A DNA stretch of 64,000 bases from Rothia endophytica. Its GTDB lineage: Bacteria > Actinomycetota > Actinomycetes > Actinomycetales > Micrococcaceae. The stretch spans positions 372,001 through 436,000 of the forward strand of contig NZ_CAKMSJ010000001.1 of assembly GCF_928381505.1 (NCBI RefSeq), given 5' to 3'. The notes beneath the pieces were generated by a model, which was not told the DNA's origin, searched no databases, and saw nothing but the letters and a program-made list of their open reading frames with translations. A program made the position numbers and the translations under genes. This document shows positions 7,743 to 17,547 of the stretch, piece after piece (the stretch's first letter is position 1; each line of letters begins with the position of its first letter).

Positions 7743-10202
7743 CTATTGAGCTACATGCTTGGGAGTTTCTTGCTGCGTGCCTTCTTTTTGTGCACCAAAA
7801 GGCCAGTACCAGGCCTTCTCCCCTAGGAGGTACATGGTGGCAGGAATGAAGGTGGTACGAATCAGGAATGCGTCCATGGCTACTCCAAGTGCTAGGGCGA
7901 AGCCGATGGGGCGTACCGCCGTGAGATGAGAGAATATGAAGCCTGCGAATACGGCAATCATAATCACGCCACAGGCGGTGACGACCCTGCCGCCCTGACG
8001 GTACCCCAGCAAGACAGCGTCCTGGGCAAGGTGCCCAGCCCTGTGAGCGTCTCGCATGCCTGAGACGATAAAAATCTGATAGTCCACCGACAGCCCAAAG
8101 AGTATGCCGATCAGTAGGATGGGCAGGAAGGCCAGGATGGGGCCGGGTTGAGTCACCCCGAAGAAGTCCCCCAGCCATCCCCACTGGTAGACAGCCACCA
8201 CAGCGCCAAAAGACGCCAGGGTAGAAAGCAAAAAGCCGATTGTTGCCATGAGCGGTACCAGCAGGGACCTGAAAACAAAGGCCATGAGGACCAGGCAGAG
8301 GCTAATAACGACACCCAAGTAGAGCGGCACTGAGCCGGAGATGCGCTCTGAAATTTGAATGTTAGCGACGGTTTGACCTGTTAACCCTACAGTCGTAGCA
8401 GTTGCTTTCTCCGTGGCTTCTATTTTCTCTAACATGGAGTGCACGGTCTCAGCAGTGCTATCGGCGCTAGGCCCCTCTGCCGGGAAGAAGGCAAGCAGGG
8501 CGGTGCTTCGGTCTTCGCTGATTGCCCCAATTGCTATGCCGTCGATGTCCTTAGTCGTGAGCCGGTCTACCACATCGAGGGTGACAGCCCGCAGGCGATC
8601 CTCGTCTGTAGGCACTGCGAGAGTGACCTTCGCGTAGATTGGGCCGTTAGCCCCCTCACCAAAGTGCTTGCTGATGGAATTGTAGGCGGCAAAGGCGGTG
8701 GAGTCCGACGTCTGGTACGAGCCATCGGGCAGACCCAAACGGAGCGAGGTGGTGGGAATGATGGTCATAAGCAAGATCGCCAGTGATAGCAGAATCATGC
8801 TCACCGGGCGGCGGGTGACGAAGCCTCCCCAGCCACCGCGGGCACTCTCTAGCTGAGCGACTGCCTCCCTACGGTTTTGGGGCAGATGCTGATTGTCCTT
8901 TTGAGCTGGCTGGGAACAGCTCGCTGCCTTCCGCTGTTTTTTAGTAAGTACACGGCAGTCTAGAAGCGAGAGTACAGCGGGAACGAGTGTAAGAGAAGAA
9001 GCAATAACCAGGGCTACAGCAAAGGCTCCGGCCAATCCCATGATGGAGAGAAAAGGTAGGCCTGTAAGGGTCAGAGCCGCAAGCGCAACAATATTGGTCA
9101 GGCCCGCAAAAAGCACCGAATGCCCCGCGGTTGAGTTGGCTTCTGCAACCGCCTCTTGTACGGCCTTGCCCGATACGAGTTCCTCACGGAAGCGGTAAAG
9201 GATGAGCAGGGCATAATCAATGCCCACGCCCAGCCCTAGCATCAGAGCTAGTACCGGGTCAGTCGCTGTCATTCCCACAAAAGCTGTACTGGCATAGACG
9301 AGACCAATCCCCACGCCCGCACCTACAAGCGCGAGAATCAGGGGCAAACCTGCCGCTAGAACCGTGCCCAGTGTAACGAGTAGAACCAAGAAAGCGACCG
9401 TAAGACCGAGTGCTTCTGAGGCTCCAACCACGCCAGAAACATCCGAAGCTAGTTCATAGCTGTAGTTGACCGTCATCCCCTGATCTTCAAGAGCATCAAA
9501 GGTCGCAAAGATATTTTCTCGCTCTTCAGGAGTCAGCGAGTTAGGGTCCTTACTAAAAGCAATGCTGGCGAGGGCGGCTGTACCGTCAGCGCTGATGGTA
9601 TCTGTTTCACCGGCAACGGCTAGCTCGCGTTCACCCGTTGCTAGGCTGTCTTCTCCCTGCTTTAGAGTAAGTTCAGCCTGATCAAGTTCCTTTTCCTGAG
9701 CCAACAAATCCGGGGCAATGTCTGCGATAGCCTCTTCGCTGAGCCCTTCTGGTAGTGCTGAGCGGGCGGCGGCAGCAGCAGCCTTACCCTGCTCTAGCTG
9801 GGTTCGAGCTTCCGCAAGCTGAGGCCGGGCGGCCTCCAGCCCCTCCTCGATTTCAACCCTTTTCTCAGCAGTAACAAACGGATCGAGCACACCGGCGATA
9901 TCGGGCAATTCGGCGGCCGAGCTAAGTGCCTCTGCAACCGCTTCGCGCTGATCCGGTGAAAAGCCTGTGGACGATTCAATGATGATTTGGCCTCTAGCGA
10001 CCCCTTTATCTGGAATCTTAGCCTGTAGATCCTCGCGGACCGTTGTAAACTCTGCACCGGGAATCGTGTACTGGGCAGTGGCGCCTTTGGACAGGGTCAG
10101 TGCTCCAACACCGGCCAACACCAAAAGAAGCAGCCATACTGCCACCGTCGCTCGGGCATGCCGAGCAACAAAAAAGCCGAGGGTATGCAGGGCACCAGTC
10201 AT
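7743..10202 (-). CDS. MMPL-family (RND superfamily) membrane transporter
   Basis: 819 residues with the twofold RND layout: one membrane helix, large outer loop, five helices, then the same again. Conserved helix-4 segments are GLGVGIDYALLILYRF in the first half and GLSVDYQIFIVSGMRD in the second, each with the Asp-Tyr pair of the proton relay. The first outer loop contains a Glu/Gln/Ala-rich helical hairpin (about residues 110-195), likely a coiled coil, as in some actinobacterial MMPL proteins. AGGAG lies upstream of the ATG. It follows an SseB-like gene by 29 bp and may be in its transcript. Likely exports lipids or toxic compounds; the substrate is unknown. Confidence 0.92.
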   Translation of the reverse strand: MTGALHTLGFFVARHARATVAVWLLLLVLAGVGALTLSKGATAQYTIPGAEFTTVREDLQAKIPDKGVARGQIIIESSTGFSPDQREAVAEALSSAAELPDIAGVLDPFVTAEKRVEIEEGLEAARPQLAEARTQLEQGKAAAAAARSALPEGLSEEAIADIAPDLLAQEKELDQAELTLKQGEDSLATGERELAVAGETDTISADGTAALASIAFSKDPNSLTPEERENIFATFDALEDQGMTVNYSYELASDVSGVVGASEALGLTVAFLVLLVTLGTVLAAGLPLILALVGAGVGIGLVYASTAFVGMTATDPVLALMLGLGVGIDYALLILYRFREELVSGKAVQEAVAEANSTAGHSVLFAGLTNIVALAALTLTGLPFLSIMGLAGAFAVALVIASSLTLVPAVLSLLDCRVLTKKQRKAASCSQPAQKDNQHLPQNRREAVAQLESARGGWGGFVTRRPVSMILLSLAILLMTIIPTTSLRLGLPDGSYQTSDSTAFAAYNSISKHFGEGANGPIYAKVTLAVPTDEDRLRAVTLDVVDRLTTKDIDGIAIGAISEDRSTALLAFFPAEGPSADSTAETVHSMLEKIEATEKATATTVGLTGQTVANIQISERISGSVPLYLGVVISLCLVLMAFVFRSLLVPLMATIGFLLSTLASFGAVVAVYQWGWLGDFFGVTQPGPILAFLPILLIGILFGLSVDYQIFIVSGMRDAHRAGHLAQDAVLLGYRQGGRVVTACGVIMIAVFAGFIFSHLTAVRPIGFALALGVAMDAFLIRTTFIPATMYLLGEKAWYWPFGAQKEGTQQETPKHVAQ

Positions 10203-10231
10203 GGGAGACTCCTGACCAAAATCATCGTGAA

Positions 10232-11536
10232 CTATTGAGATTCTACTATTGAAATAAGTTCTCGAACCTGATGCATAGGCAGAGTTGCGTGCGGGTTAAG
10301 CGCGTTGATGCGTACCCGATCAGCGTCACCCGCTGCCAGCAGTTTCAAAACCTCCATCGCCGGGGCGGTGCGCACTTCCAGTGAGGGGTCCAGGGCAGCT
10401 ATTTCGGTGGCTGAGGTAAAGACCAGAGCCGTTTTTCCTTCCTCAGCACCATCATTGCGCATTACCACGGGGCGGCCAGCGGTGTCACCTTGGCGCACTC
10501 CCATGAGAAGAACTGAGGCAGGGGCTCCTAAAGCGGTGAGCAGACTGCGCATATCACCTTCAACCAGCGCCCTCTTAGCCGGCTCATTGTGAGGGGTGCT
10601 GACTGCCCACTGGAGCTGAGCTTTTTCAATAAAGCACTCATGCGGTGTTTGGGGGTCAAGCACCAGCACATCAATGGCCTCATCATGGACTACCTGCAAG
10701 AAAACTTTCATGGCAGGCTCAACCTGGAGCCGCAGGTCTCCCCCGCCCAACCTTGCAGCAGCGTTCTTTGCCTGTTCAGGTGAGGAGTAGGCCGTGAGAG
10801 CCTTCAAGCCGTTCGTTAAGCTCAACACCTGGTAGCGCACCTGAAGAGAACCGTTCTCTGACGTAGTGCTTTGCGAGATATCCATAACGACGTTGCCGCC
10901 CTCGCAGGCCCTTACCACGTTAGCGAGTGCTGCCTCGCTGCGCTGAGCAGCAAATGCTTCTAAGGCTGAGCTGAGGTAAGGATTCACTCCGTCTACTCCT
11001 GATGCAGCGGGGGCATCCGCCATCCCCGAACCGCGACGTCCGGCTAGACGGGTGGCTGCCCACTGCGGCAACTGGCCTTCGGAACGAGGGAAGGTCTTAA
11101 GGTGGGAACGAATATCCCTGCCGGTCAGACCGCCTTCGCCGCCCCAGTCCTGAGGTTCATGAGAGTGATCATAGGAGGCCCCAATCTGGTACTGGGGGTA
11201 GGGCCAGCCGTTAGCGGTCACCACCACCGATGCGGTAAACCAGCTGCCCTGCCCCTCAATGAAAGCAGCATGCTGAAGTTTTTCAATATCAGCGACCACC
11301 GGGCTGTCTTGCTTCACCGGCCCTGTAGACCCTACATAATCTTCACCGTCCCTCGACTCGGTGATTCTCACAAAAATAGCATCAGATAAGGGTTTTATAT
11401 CTAGCGCCAGCTCATCCCAGCCCGGTTCTACCCGTGCCGCACCCAGCATCCAGCTACCAATACCGTTCAAGGCCTCCTGCAACATGGCGGGACGGTCTTC
11501 TGGTCTATAGCGGGGGCGGGTTTCAGACATGCTCAT
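10232..11536 (-). CDS. SseB-like protein with N-terminal DUF600/YezG-like region
   Basis: 434 residues, cytoplasmic. The N-terminal 140 (GSWMLGAARVEPGWDELALD, then WFTASVVVTANGWPYPQYQ and YDHSHEP) resemble the DUF600/YezG immunity-like fold. The rest appears to hold two SseB N-terminal-type domains (about 190-320 and 320-430): the second has the pattern LVFTSATEIAALDP, then RVRINALNPHATLPM. SseB proteins are linked to serine tolerance and to secretion accessory roles, but the function of this architecture is not known. Two start codons (11536 and 11530) are equally possible. It is probably co-transcribed with the MMPL gene. Domain calls are from pattern memory and moderately sure. Confidence 0.75.
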   Translation of the reverse strand: MSMSETRPRYRPEDRPAMLQEALNGIGSWMLGAARVEPGWDELALDIKPLSDAIFVRITESRDGEDYVGSTGPVKQDSPVVADIEKLQHAAFIEGQGSWFTASVVVTANGWPYPQYQIGASYDHSHEPQDWGGEGGLTGRDIRSHLKTFPRSEGQLPQWAATRLAGRRGSGMADAPAASGVDGVNPYLSSALEAFAAQRSEAALANVVRACEGGNVVMDISQSTTSENGSLQVRYQVLSLTNGLKALTAYSSPEQAKNAAARLGGGDLRLQVEPAMKVFLQVVHDEAIDVLVLDPQTPHECFIEKAQLQWAVSTPHNEPAKRALVEGDMRSLLTALGAPASVLLMGVRQGDTAGRPVVMRNDGAEEGKTALVFTSATEIAALDPSLEVRTAPAMEVLKLLAAGDADRVRINALNPHATLPMHQVRELISIVESQ

Positions 11537-11736
11537 CAGTACCTGTTCATTGGTTTGCGGGGTTATCGGTAAGCCCGCTGTTCACTTCTCACCTCCCATT
11601 AAACCAAGAAAGTAAGCACCAGGTCTTTGGCTCTTCTCACAGCTCACTACAGAGCAGATAAAGAAAGTAATAAATAGTGGACCTCTTGTAGCAGAAAATG
11701 TGCACCAATCCGGCAACAGTTGTTAGCCTTAATGCT

Positions 11737-13068
11737 ATGACTACAACACTGCAGGATCTGATTGACGATTCAATCTTTATTTCCACCGAATACCAGGCCC
11801 GCCTTGCTGAAATTTCAGGCGGCGCAGAATGGACGGTGGATTTCTCCGCACCGTCATTCACCCTCCAGTCTGATGACTCCGTCACCCTGACCCCCTACCT
11901 GCTCGGCACCGAGTCAGAGAACCGCGGTTCCTGGATTTGGTCCTGGCAGGAGCTCGGGCATTTCCCCGATCGCGTGGTCTCTGCGGCAGTGCAGACTCGT
12001 ACTGGCGGCGCACAACACGGCATTTCCGAGCTGACCACCGACGAGCTCCCCTTGGATGAGGGTCTGGCTCGCAAGCTCACTCTGGCAGCTAAGACCCTGA
12101 CCGGGGCTTACGCGCACTACCCGGTAACCGCCGGTGCAGGTGTGCGTGCCTGGATCCTCCTAGAGGGGTCACAGCTAGAACTCGATGCCCCCACCGTTAA
12201 CCGTATGGGGCAGGTCATGGCGCAGGCTCTGCAGACTGGCACTGCTGTGAACCACCTGCGCGCCGTAGATTCCTATGCCAAGCTACGCGGTGCTCACATT
12301 GAGTGGGATACCGAGGCAACTGCCGTCATTACCGCCACCGACGGTGCGCTGCGCCTCTGGTTCGATAACGGTAAAATTTCAGGGATTGAAGCTGCCGAAC
12401 CTACCGTTGGGGCGGATGAACTGGCCCGACTAGCGGTAGCGGCTCAGGATCACAGGGAACAGCTGACCGCCGAACGTGACGAAGTGGAGCGTCTGGCTGC
12501 CGCAGAAGCAGCTGATCAGGCTGCTGCCCGCGAGGCACAGGCTCAGGCAGCTGCTGAGGAAGCCGCCCGTGAGGATGAGGCACGTGCTGAAGCTGCCCGC
12601 GCTGCTGAGGCTGAAGAGCTGGCAGCTGAAGAAGCTCGCCTGCAGGCACTTGCTGAAGCTCGTGCAGCGGAAGAGGCTAAGGCAGAAGAGGTGGAAGGTA
12701 CGGTATCCACCGACCGCGTCTACCCCAACGCCGATCAGCCCTTCGATCAAGAGCCCACCGAGGACGCCCAGCCCGGCCGTGTCACTACCAGCACCATTGC
12801 TGATGAGGACATCGTCACTGAAACCGAAGATGAAGGCGATGAGCTGCTGACTTCCGAGGGAGAGTCTGTTCAGACCGAGCAGACCGCTGGTTCGCTGGCT
12901 GCTGGCTACCTTGAAGCAGATCAGGATCAGGCTACTGAGCAGGCAGGTGGCGACATTCGCCTGGCAGGCACAGCACCTGACCTTGAAGCCGAACGCGCTG
13001 AGGCTGCAACTAAGCCTCAGCCGAAGGAAGAGAAGAAGGGCTTCTTCAGCCGCTTCTTCGGTCTGTAA
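11737..13068 (+). CDS. DUF6882-like protein with long Ala/Glu-rich coiled coil
   Basis: 443 residues. The N-terminal 230 (YQARLAEISGGAEWTVDFS, LGTESENRGSWIWSWQELG) match the DUF6882 pattern seen in actinobacteria. Residues about 235-330 are almost only Ala, Glu, Arg and Gln and should form a continuous helix or coiled coil; an acidic linker follows; the end KKGFFSRFFGL could bind membrane as an amphipathic helix. The start at 11737 is chosen because TAGCCT lies 7 nt upstream, a leaderless arrangement; the longer frame from 11698 would begin inside the promoter. Function unknown. It is monocistronic, with a terminator at 13084. Confidence 0.8.
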   Translation: MTTTLQDLIDDSIFISTEYQARLAEISGGAEWTVDFSAPSFTLQSDDSVTLTPYLLGTESENRGSWIWSWQELGHFPDRVVSAAVQTRTGGAQHGISELTTDELPLDEGLARKLTLAAKTLTGAYAHYPVTAGAGVRAWILLEGSQLELDAPTVNRMGQVMAQALQTGTAVNHLRAVDSYAKLRGAHIEWDTEATAVITATDGALRLWFDNGKISGIEAAEPTVGADELARLAVAAQDHREQLTAERDEVERLAAAEAADQAAAREAQAQAAAEEAAREDEARAEAARAAEAEELAAEEARLQALAEARAAEEAKAEEVEGTVSTDRVYPNADQPFDQEPTEDAQPGRVTTSTIADEDIVTETEDEGDELLTSEGESVQTEQTAGSLAAGYLEADQDQATEQAGGDIRLAGTAPDLEAERAEAATKPQPKEEKKGFFSRFFGL

Positions 13069-13083
13069 ACCAGAACCTTGCAG

Positions 13084-13120
13084 AAGGGGCGGTAGCACTA
13101 TTCAGGTGTTACCGCCCCTT
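13084..13120 (+). terminator. Terminator after the DUF6882-like gene
   Basis: Perfect 11-bp stem (13084-13094 with 13110-13120). The T-run is weak (TCTCTA). Confidence 0.65.
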
Positions 13121-13146
13121 CTCTACCCCGCGAAAGACCAGGAATC

Positions 13147-14064
13147 ATGACGCACCCACAGAGCAAAGAGCCGGCGAACCGAGGGGTCATCTATGTTTTT
13201 CTGTGCTATCTCATCTGGGGTGTTTTCCCGCTCTATTTCCTGCTGACTGCCCCAGCTACACCTTTCGAAATTGTGGCTGAACGGGTGCTCTTCACCCTGC
13301 TTTTCTGCGCGATTTTGGTGCCGCTCACCCGCCAGTGGCTAGCCCTTCGAAGAGTACTAGCCCAACCGCGCACCCTTCTCTTACTGGGAATTGCAGGGTT
13401 ACTTATTTTTGCCAACTGGCTGCTGTATATCATTGCAACCACCAGTGGAAATGTCATGGAAGCATCCCTGGGCTACTACATCAATCCCATCGTCTCGGTA
13501 GCCCTGGGGGTAGTTATTCTGGGAGAAAAGCTGAGGACGCTTCAATGGACTGGCATCGCTGTGGCAGCTCTAGCGGTACTCGTCATGTGTATTTTCTACG
13601 GGTCTGTGCCCTGGCTGGGCTTGGGGCTTGCTTTTAGCTTTGGCCTTTATGGCCTGCTGAAAAAACAGGCGGGAAACGTTCCAGCGGTTGTCTCACTGAC
13701 CGTTGAGACTCTCTTGCTCTCCCCCGTTGCAGCTTTTCTCATTTGGCATTTCGTAGCAACCGGTCAGCTCACTCTCTTCGCCCACAGGCCCGCTCACTTT
13801 TGGATCCTAGCGGCTTCCGGCTTAGTCACCGCAATCCCTCTCTTGCTTTTTGCAGGTGCAGCTTCTCGAGTTCCACTTTCTCTACTGGGCATGGTTCAAT
13901 ATTTGACCCCCACCATGCAGTTCATGCTGGCTCTTTTCGTTACCCACGAGACGCTCAATGCTGGCCGCTGGGCTGGCTTCATTTTGATCTGGGTAGCTGC
14001 TGCCTTCTTTATCGCCGATTCCCTGCAGGTCTTAAAAGCACAGCGCCGGCTGAGAAAAAACTAG
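13147..14064 (+). CDS. rarD: RarD-type EamA transporter
   Basis: 305 residues with ten predicted membrane helices in two EamA repeats. The opening GVIYVFLCYLIWGVFPLYF and the LLGMVQYLTPTMQFMLAL segment of the second half are typical of RarD. RarD proteins are drug/metabolite transporter family exporters of unsettled substrate; an E. coli homologue is annotated for chloramphenicol sensitivity. The ATG is preceded by a weak site (GACCAGGA). It ends in a stem-loop that includes its own stop codon and faces the convergent amino acid transporter operon. Confidence 0.9.
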   Translation: MTHPQSKEPANRGVIYVFLCYLIWGVFPLYFLLTAPATPFEIVAERVLFTLLFCAILVPLTRQWLALRRVLAQPRTLLLLGIAGLLIFANWLLYIIATTSGNVMEASLGYYINPIVSVALGVVILGEKLRTLQWTGIAVAALAVLVMCIFYGSVPWLGLGLAFSFGLYGLLKKQAGNVPAVVSLTVETLLLSPVAAFLIWHFVATGQLTLFAHRPAHFWILAASGLVTAIPLLLFAGAASRVPLSLLGMVQYLTPTMQFMLALFVTHETLNAGRWAGFILIWVAAAFFIADSLQVLKAQRRLRKN

Positions 14065-14073
14065 CCGGCGCTG
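14041..14073. terminator. Stem-loop spanning the rarD stop codon
   Basis: Perfect 11-bp stem CAGCGCCGGCT (14041-14051) with 14063-14073 around an A-rich loop; the TAG stop is at 14062-14064. Likely ends rarD and perhaps the convergent ABC operon. Confidence 0.5.
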
Positions 14074-14100
14074 GGAGGTTTTAGGGCGTGTGCCCCGCTT

Positions 14101-14862
14101 TTACTGGGCGGTGGGATTGAGCACGCGCGAAAGGAAGAGCTGAGTGCGCGCTTCCTGGGGGTTACCGATGACTTCGTGGGCAGGGCCCTCTTCAACAACG
14201 ACGCCACCGTCCATAAAGACCACGCGGTCAGCGACGTCGCGGGCGAAAGCCATTTCGTGGGTCACCACAATCATGGTCATGCCCTCGGCGGCAAGCTGGC
14301 GCATAATGCTGAGAACATCCCCCACGGTTTCGGGGTCTAGGGCGCTGGTGGGCTCGTCAAAGAGCATAAGTTGGGGGTCCATGGACAGGGCTCGGGCGAT
14401 AGCCACGCGCTGCTGCTGACCGCCCGAGAGCTGATCGGGGTGGCGGCCAGCCTTGTCAGCTAGACCCACCTTCTCGAGGTTCTCTAGGGCAATCTTCTGA
14501 GCTTTAGCCTTGGACCGTTTCAGCACCTTGATCTGGGCAACGGTGCAGTTTTCAAGGACGGTGAGGTGGGAGAAGAGGTTGAACTGCTGGAAGACCATGC
14601 CCACGTTAGTACGCATCTTGTCGATGTTTACGTCCGGGTCAGTTACCGAGTGACCTGCAACTTCGATCAGGCCTGAGTTGGGGGTCTCCAGAAGATTGAC
14701 GCAGCGCAGCAGGGTGGATTTACCCGAGCCAGATGGGCCAATGAGACATACCACTTCGCCGGGGCTGACGTTGATATCGATGCCTTTGAGCACTTCAACT
14801 TCACCGTAGGACTTGTGCAGATCCTTGATGGTGACGGAGGCGGGAGCAGAATGTGATGTCAT
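14101..14862 (-). CDS. Polar amino acid ABC transporter ATP-binding protein
   Basis: 253 residues, GlnQ type. Walker [10 protein letters not shown] near residue 43, Q-loop VFQQFNLF, signature [15 protein letters not shown], Walker B LMLFDEP and H-loop VVTHEM are all intact. It energises the permease encoded 32 bp upstream on the same strand, in the order binding protein, permease, ATPase. The substrate class is polar amino acids, probably glutamine, glutamate or a basic residue; sequence alone does not separate these. Start ATG follows AGGACACCTC, a modest site. Confidence 0.95.
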   Translation of the reverse strand: MTSHSAPASVTIKDLHKSYGEVEVLKGIDINVSPGEVVCLIGPSGSGKSTLLRCVNLLETPNSGLIEVAGHSVTDPDVNIDKMRTNVGMVFQQFNLFSHLTVLENCTVAQIKVLKRSKAKAQKIALENLEKVGLADKAGRHPDQLSGGQQQRVAIARALSMDPQLMLFDEPTSALDPETVGDVLSIMRQLAAEGMTMIVVTHEMAFARDVADRVVFMDGGVVVEEGPAHEVIGNPQEARTQLFLSRVLNPTAQ

Positions 14863-14894
14863 GAGGTGTCCTTAGAGGTAGAGCTGAACCGAAT

Positions 14895-15689
14895 TTACTT
14901 GCGGGAACGCGCGCCAGCACGCTTCTCGAAGTGGCGGGCAAGCAGCCCTAAGGGAACGGTAATAATGAGGTAGCAAGCACCCGCTACGACCAGGGGTGTT
15001 AGACCGGCGCCGCTGGCTGAGATGCCCTCACGTCCAAACTTGGTGAGTTCGTACTGGGCAACAGACATACCCAGCAGGTAGACCAGGGAGGAATCCTTGG
15101 TGAGCAGGATAATTTCGTTGGTCAACGGGGGCAGAACAATACGGAAGGCCTGGGGGATGATAACGGTCACCATGGCGCGGGAGTGCCCCATACCCAGTGA
15201 GCGGGCAGCCTCGTACTGCCCCTTGGGCACAGCCTCAAGGCCGGCACGAAGCACCTCACCGATGTAGGCTGCCGAAACCATACCCAGGGCAAGCATAACG
15301 GTGACGTAGTTGTTGAGACGCAGACCGAAAGCCAGCGGAATGCCGTAACCAAAAGCAATAAAGACTAGCAGGGCGGGTAGACCGCGGAAAAGCTCAATGT
15401 AAAGCGTGGCTATCCAGCGGTAGGGTGCAATGGAAGAAATCTTCATCAGCGCCAGCAGCACACCCAAACTCAGCCCCACCACGAAGCCCAGCGCGGTGTA
15501 GATAAGGGTGTTCTTGAGGGCTACCGTGATAACGCCCGGGAACTGGTTGGCAATAATGTCTGGGTTGAAGACTTTATCGCGCAGGGTGCCCCAGTCCGCG
15601 ACAATCACCAGGACGATTGCAATCAGAGCCAGCAGCGCATACTGCGAGTAGCGCCAGTAGTTTTGTTTCTGCCGGGGTGACAGTGCCAT
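14895..15689 (-). CDS. Polar amino acid ABC transporter permease
   Basis: 264 residues, HisM/GlnP type, about five to six membrane helices. The EAA loop that docks on the ATPase is EAARSLGMGHSRAMVTVIIP. A TTG at 15719 would add ten residues; the ATG at 15689 (MALSPRQKQNYW) is preferred because it is preceded by a purine-rich CGGAAAA and gives a usual cytoplasmic N-terminus. One permease seems to serve as a homodimer, as no second permease gene is present. A strong hairpin separates it from the binding-protein gene. Confidence 0.93.
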   Translation of the reverse strand: MALSPRQKQNYWRYSQYALLALIAIVLVIVADWGTLRDKVFNPDIIANQFPGVITVALKNTLIYTALGFVVGLSLGVLLALMKISSIAPYRWIATLYIELFRGLPALLVFIAFGYGIPLAFGLRLNNYVTVMLALGMVSAAYIGEVLRAGLEAVPKGQYEAARSLGMGHSRAMVTVIIPQAFRIVLPPLTNEIILLTKDSSLVYLLGMSVAQYELTKFGREGISASGAGLTPLVVAGACYLIITVPLGLLARHFEKRAGARSRK

Positions 15690-15735
15690 GATCAAGTTTT
15701 CCGTTCGTTGGCAGGCCAAATAAGGATAAAGGGCA

Positions 15736-15781
15736 GGACGCCGCAGCGCGGGTTTCGCGCGAAACCCATTCTGCGGCGTCC
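15736..15781 (-). terminator. Intercistronic hairpin between binding protein and permease genes
   Basis: Perfect 11-bp stem GGACGCCGCAG (15736-15746) with 15771-15781, enclosing a second perfect 8-bp stem (GGGTTTCG/CGAAACCC). On the minus strand there is no long T-run after it, so it more likely protects upstream mRNA or ends a share of transcripts than stops all of them. Confidence 0.6.
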
Positions 15782-15805
15782 TTGCTTCAGAGTATGAGAA
15801 CCAGT

Positions 15806-16570
15806 TTAGTCAGAAATACCCAGGTACTTCTCACGGAGATCGGCCATACGGCCATCTTCTTCCATAGCTGCCAAGGTCTTGTTGGCAGCTTCTAGAAGAT
15901 CTGAGTTCTCGGTGGCAACCGCACCAGCGATCTGCTCACCGGTTTCAATCTCTTCAACAACAGTGAGGCTCTCATCGCTGGTCAGCATTTCTGAGAGCAC
16001 GGTGATGTTACCGACCACGGCATCTACCTGGCCGGTCTGCACAGCCTGCAGCAAAAGACCGTTGTCTTCGTACTGCACGGTATTAGCACCAGCGTCCTGG
16101 GCGTACTTTTCACCGGAGGTTGCCTGCTGCACGCCAACCTTGGCGCCTGACAAGTCAGCAGCACCGGTGATGGATGAACCTGAGGGAACCAGAACAGCGA
16201 GGTTGTCATCGACGTAAGCCTCGGTGAAGTTCATAACGCTCTTGCGTTCTTCAGTGATGGTGATACCTGAAAGTGCTAAATCACACTGCCCTGAGGACAG
16301 CGCAACGCCCGACTGGATACCCTCAAAGGAGGTGCTGAACATTTCTGAAGTGACACCCAAGTCTTCAGCGATAGCCGCGGCGATGTCAGCGTCCAGACCT
16401 ACAATCTCGCCGTTCTCTTCGTATTCGAAGGGAGCGTAGGGAGGGTTGGTGCAGACAGTCAGCTTGCCCTCTGCAATGAGAGAGATGCCGGATTCAGTGG
16501 TGCCACCACTGGTTCCGCAAGCAGTCAACATCAGGGCTGTTGCAGCGAGGGCGAAGGGGGCTTTCTTCAT
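15806..16570 (-). CDS. Polar amino acid ABC transporter substrate-binding lipoprotein
   Basis: 254 residues, solute-binding family 3. A signal peptide with lipobox LTAC (Cys about 18) anchors it to the outer face of the membrane. Family segments are VCTNPPYAPFEYEENGEIVGLDADIAAAIAE (conserved YAPFEY and GLDADIAAA) and the acidic ligand pocket region. It is first in the operon and separated from the permease by a stable hairpin, which fits the higher protein amount needed for binding proteins. Substrate among polar amino acids not resolved. Confidence 0.94.
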   Translation of the reverse strand: MKKAPFALAATALMLTACGTSGGTTESGISLIAEGKLTVCTNPPYAPFEYEENGEIVGLDADIAAAIAEDLGVTSEMFSTSFEGIQSGVALSSGQCDLALSGITITEERKSVMNFTEAYVDDNLAVLVPSGSSITGAADLSGAKVGVQQATSGEKYAQDAGANTVQYEDNGLLLQAVQTGQVDAVVGNITVLSEMLTSDESLTVVEEIETGEQIAGAVATENSDLLEAANKTLAAMEEDGRMADLREKYLGISD

Positions 16571-16798
16571 GGGTTGTCCTTAAAAAGTGTGGGCCTAGAG
16601 CAGTATCTGATGTCCTATTGTGCCTGTAGCTGAGTAAAAATGCAAGAGGTTGCATGAATATACACAACTATGTTTAAGTATCCTACCTCACACTATGTTA
16701 CCTACCAGTAACCGAACACTCCCCTACAACCACAAGATTCCCTAAGCCCCCGCCGTAACCAGCATGAGCTTTTAGAACAAACATGGAAGAATAGCAGG

Positions 16799-17497
16799 GT
16801 GAACCGAGCAGACCTTAACAAAAAGACCACCGACATCTCTTCAATGTTTGACCAGGTAGCTGAACGCTATGACCTGATGAATGGCATTATGTCGCTGGGC
16901 CAGCACATTTACTGGCGCAAACAAACCGTCGCCGCCGTGGATGCCCGTCCCGGCCAAAAGGTACTGGATATTGCAGCCGGCACTGGCACTTCTTCCGAGC
17001 CTTTTGCCGACGCTGGGGTGAAGGTTGTTGCCGCTGACCTATCAGAAGGAATGCTGGCAGTGGGCCGGCGCCGCCGCCCTGACATCGAGTTTGTCCAGGC
17101 AGATGTCACCAAACTGCCCTTTGCCGACGAGGAATTCGATGCCGTGACCATGTCCTACGGGTTGCGCAATGTGGCTGACTACCCTCAGGCACTTCGTGAG
17201 CTGTACCGAGTGACCAAGCCTGGCGGACGCATCGTCATCAACGAATTCTCAACCCCCACCTTCACTCCCTTCCGCCTGGTCTACCGCAACTACATCATGA
17301 AGCTGATTCCACCCGTGGCACGAGCAGTTTCGTCCAACCCTGAAAGTTACGTCTACCTCGCTGAATCCATTCTTGCCTGGCCCAACCAGGACGAACTGGC
17401 ACGGCACTTCCGTGAGGCTGGCTGGCAGGACGTGCAATATCGCAACCTTACCGGCGGCATTGTGGCCCTACACCGCGGTTTCAAACCCAAAAACTAA
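16799..17497 (+). CDS. menG: Demethylmenaquinone methyltransferase
   Basis: 232-residue UbiE/MenG class I methyltransferase. It methylates demethylmenaquinone with S-adenosylmethionine, the last menaquinone step. Family marks: [20 protein letters not shown] at the N-terminus, SAM loop [15 protein letters not shown], and [11 protein letters not shown] plus [10 protein letters not shown]. The start is GTG at 16799; AAGAAT stands 6 nt before it, so the mRNA may be leaderless, and no ribosome binding site is seen. The polyprenyl diphosphate synthase gene follows by 50 bp, so chain synthesis and final methylation are probably co-expressed. Confidence 0.95.
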   Translation: MNRADLNKKTTDISSMFDQVAERYDLMNGIMSLGQHIYWRKQTVAAVDARPGQKVLDIAAGTGTSSEPFADAGVKVVAADLSEGMLAVGRRRRPDIEFVQADVTKLPFADEEFDAVTMSYGLRNVADYPQALRELYRVTKPGGRIVINEFSTPTFTPFRLVYRNYIMKLIPPVARAVSSNPESYVYLAESILAWPNQDELARHFREAGWQDVQYRNLTGGIVALHRGFKPKN

Positions 17498-17547
17498 ACC
17501 GAAAGATGCCGGTAGACTAGAAACCGGCCATCTCTTGTACGCGCACC

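Noticed and set aside
12430..13098. 222-residue frame opposite the DUF6882-like gene
   Set aside because: Antisense to the Ala/Glu-rich coiled coil, whose codon bias keeps the other strand open.
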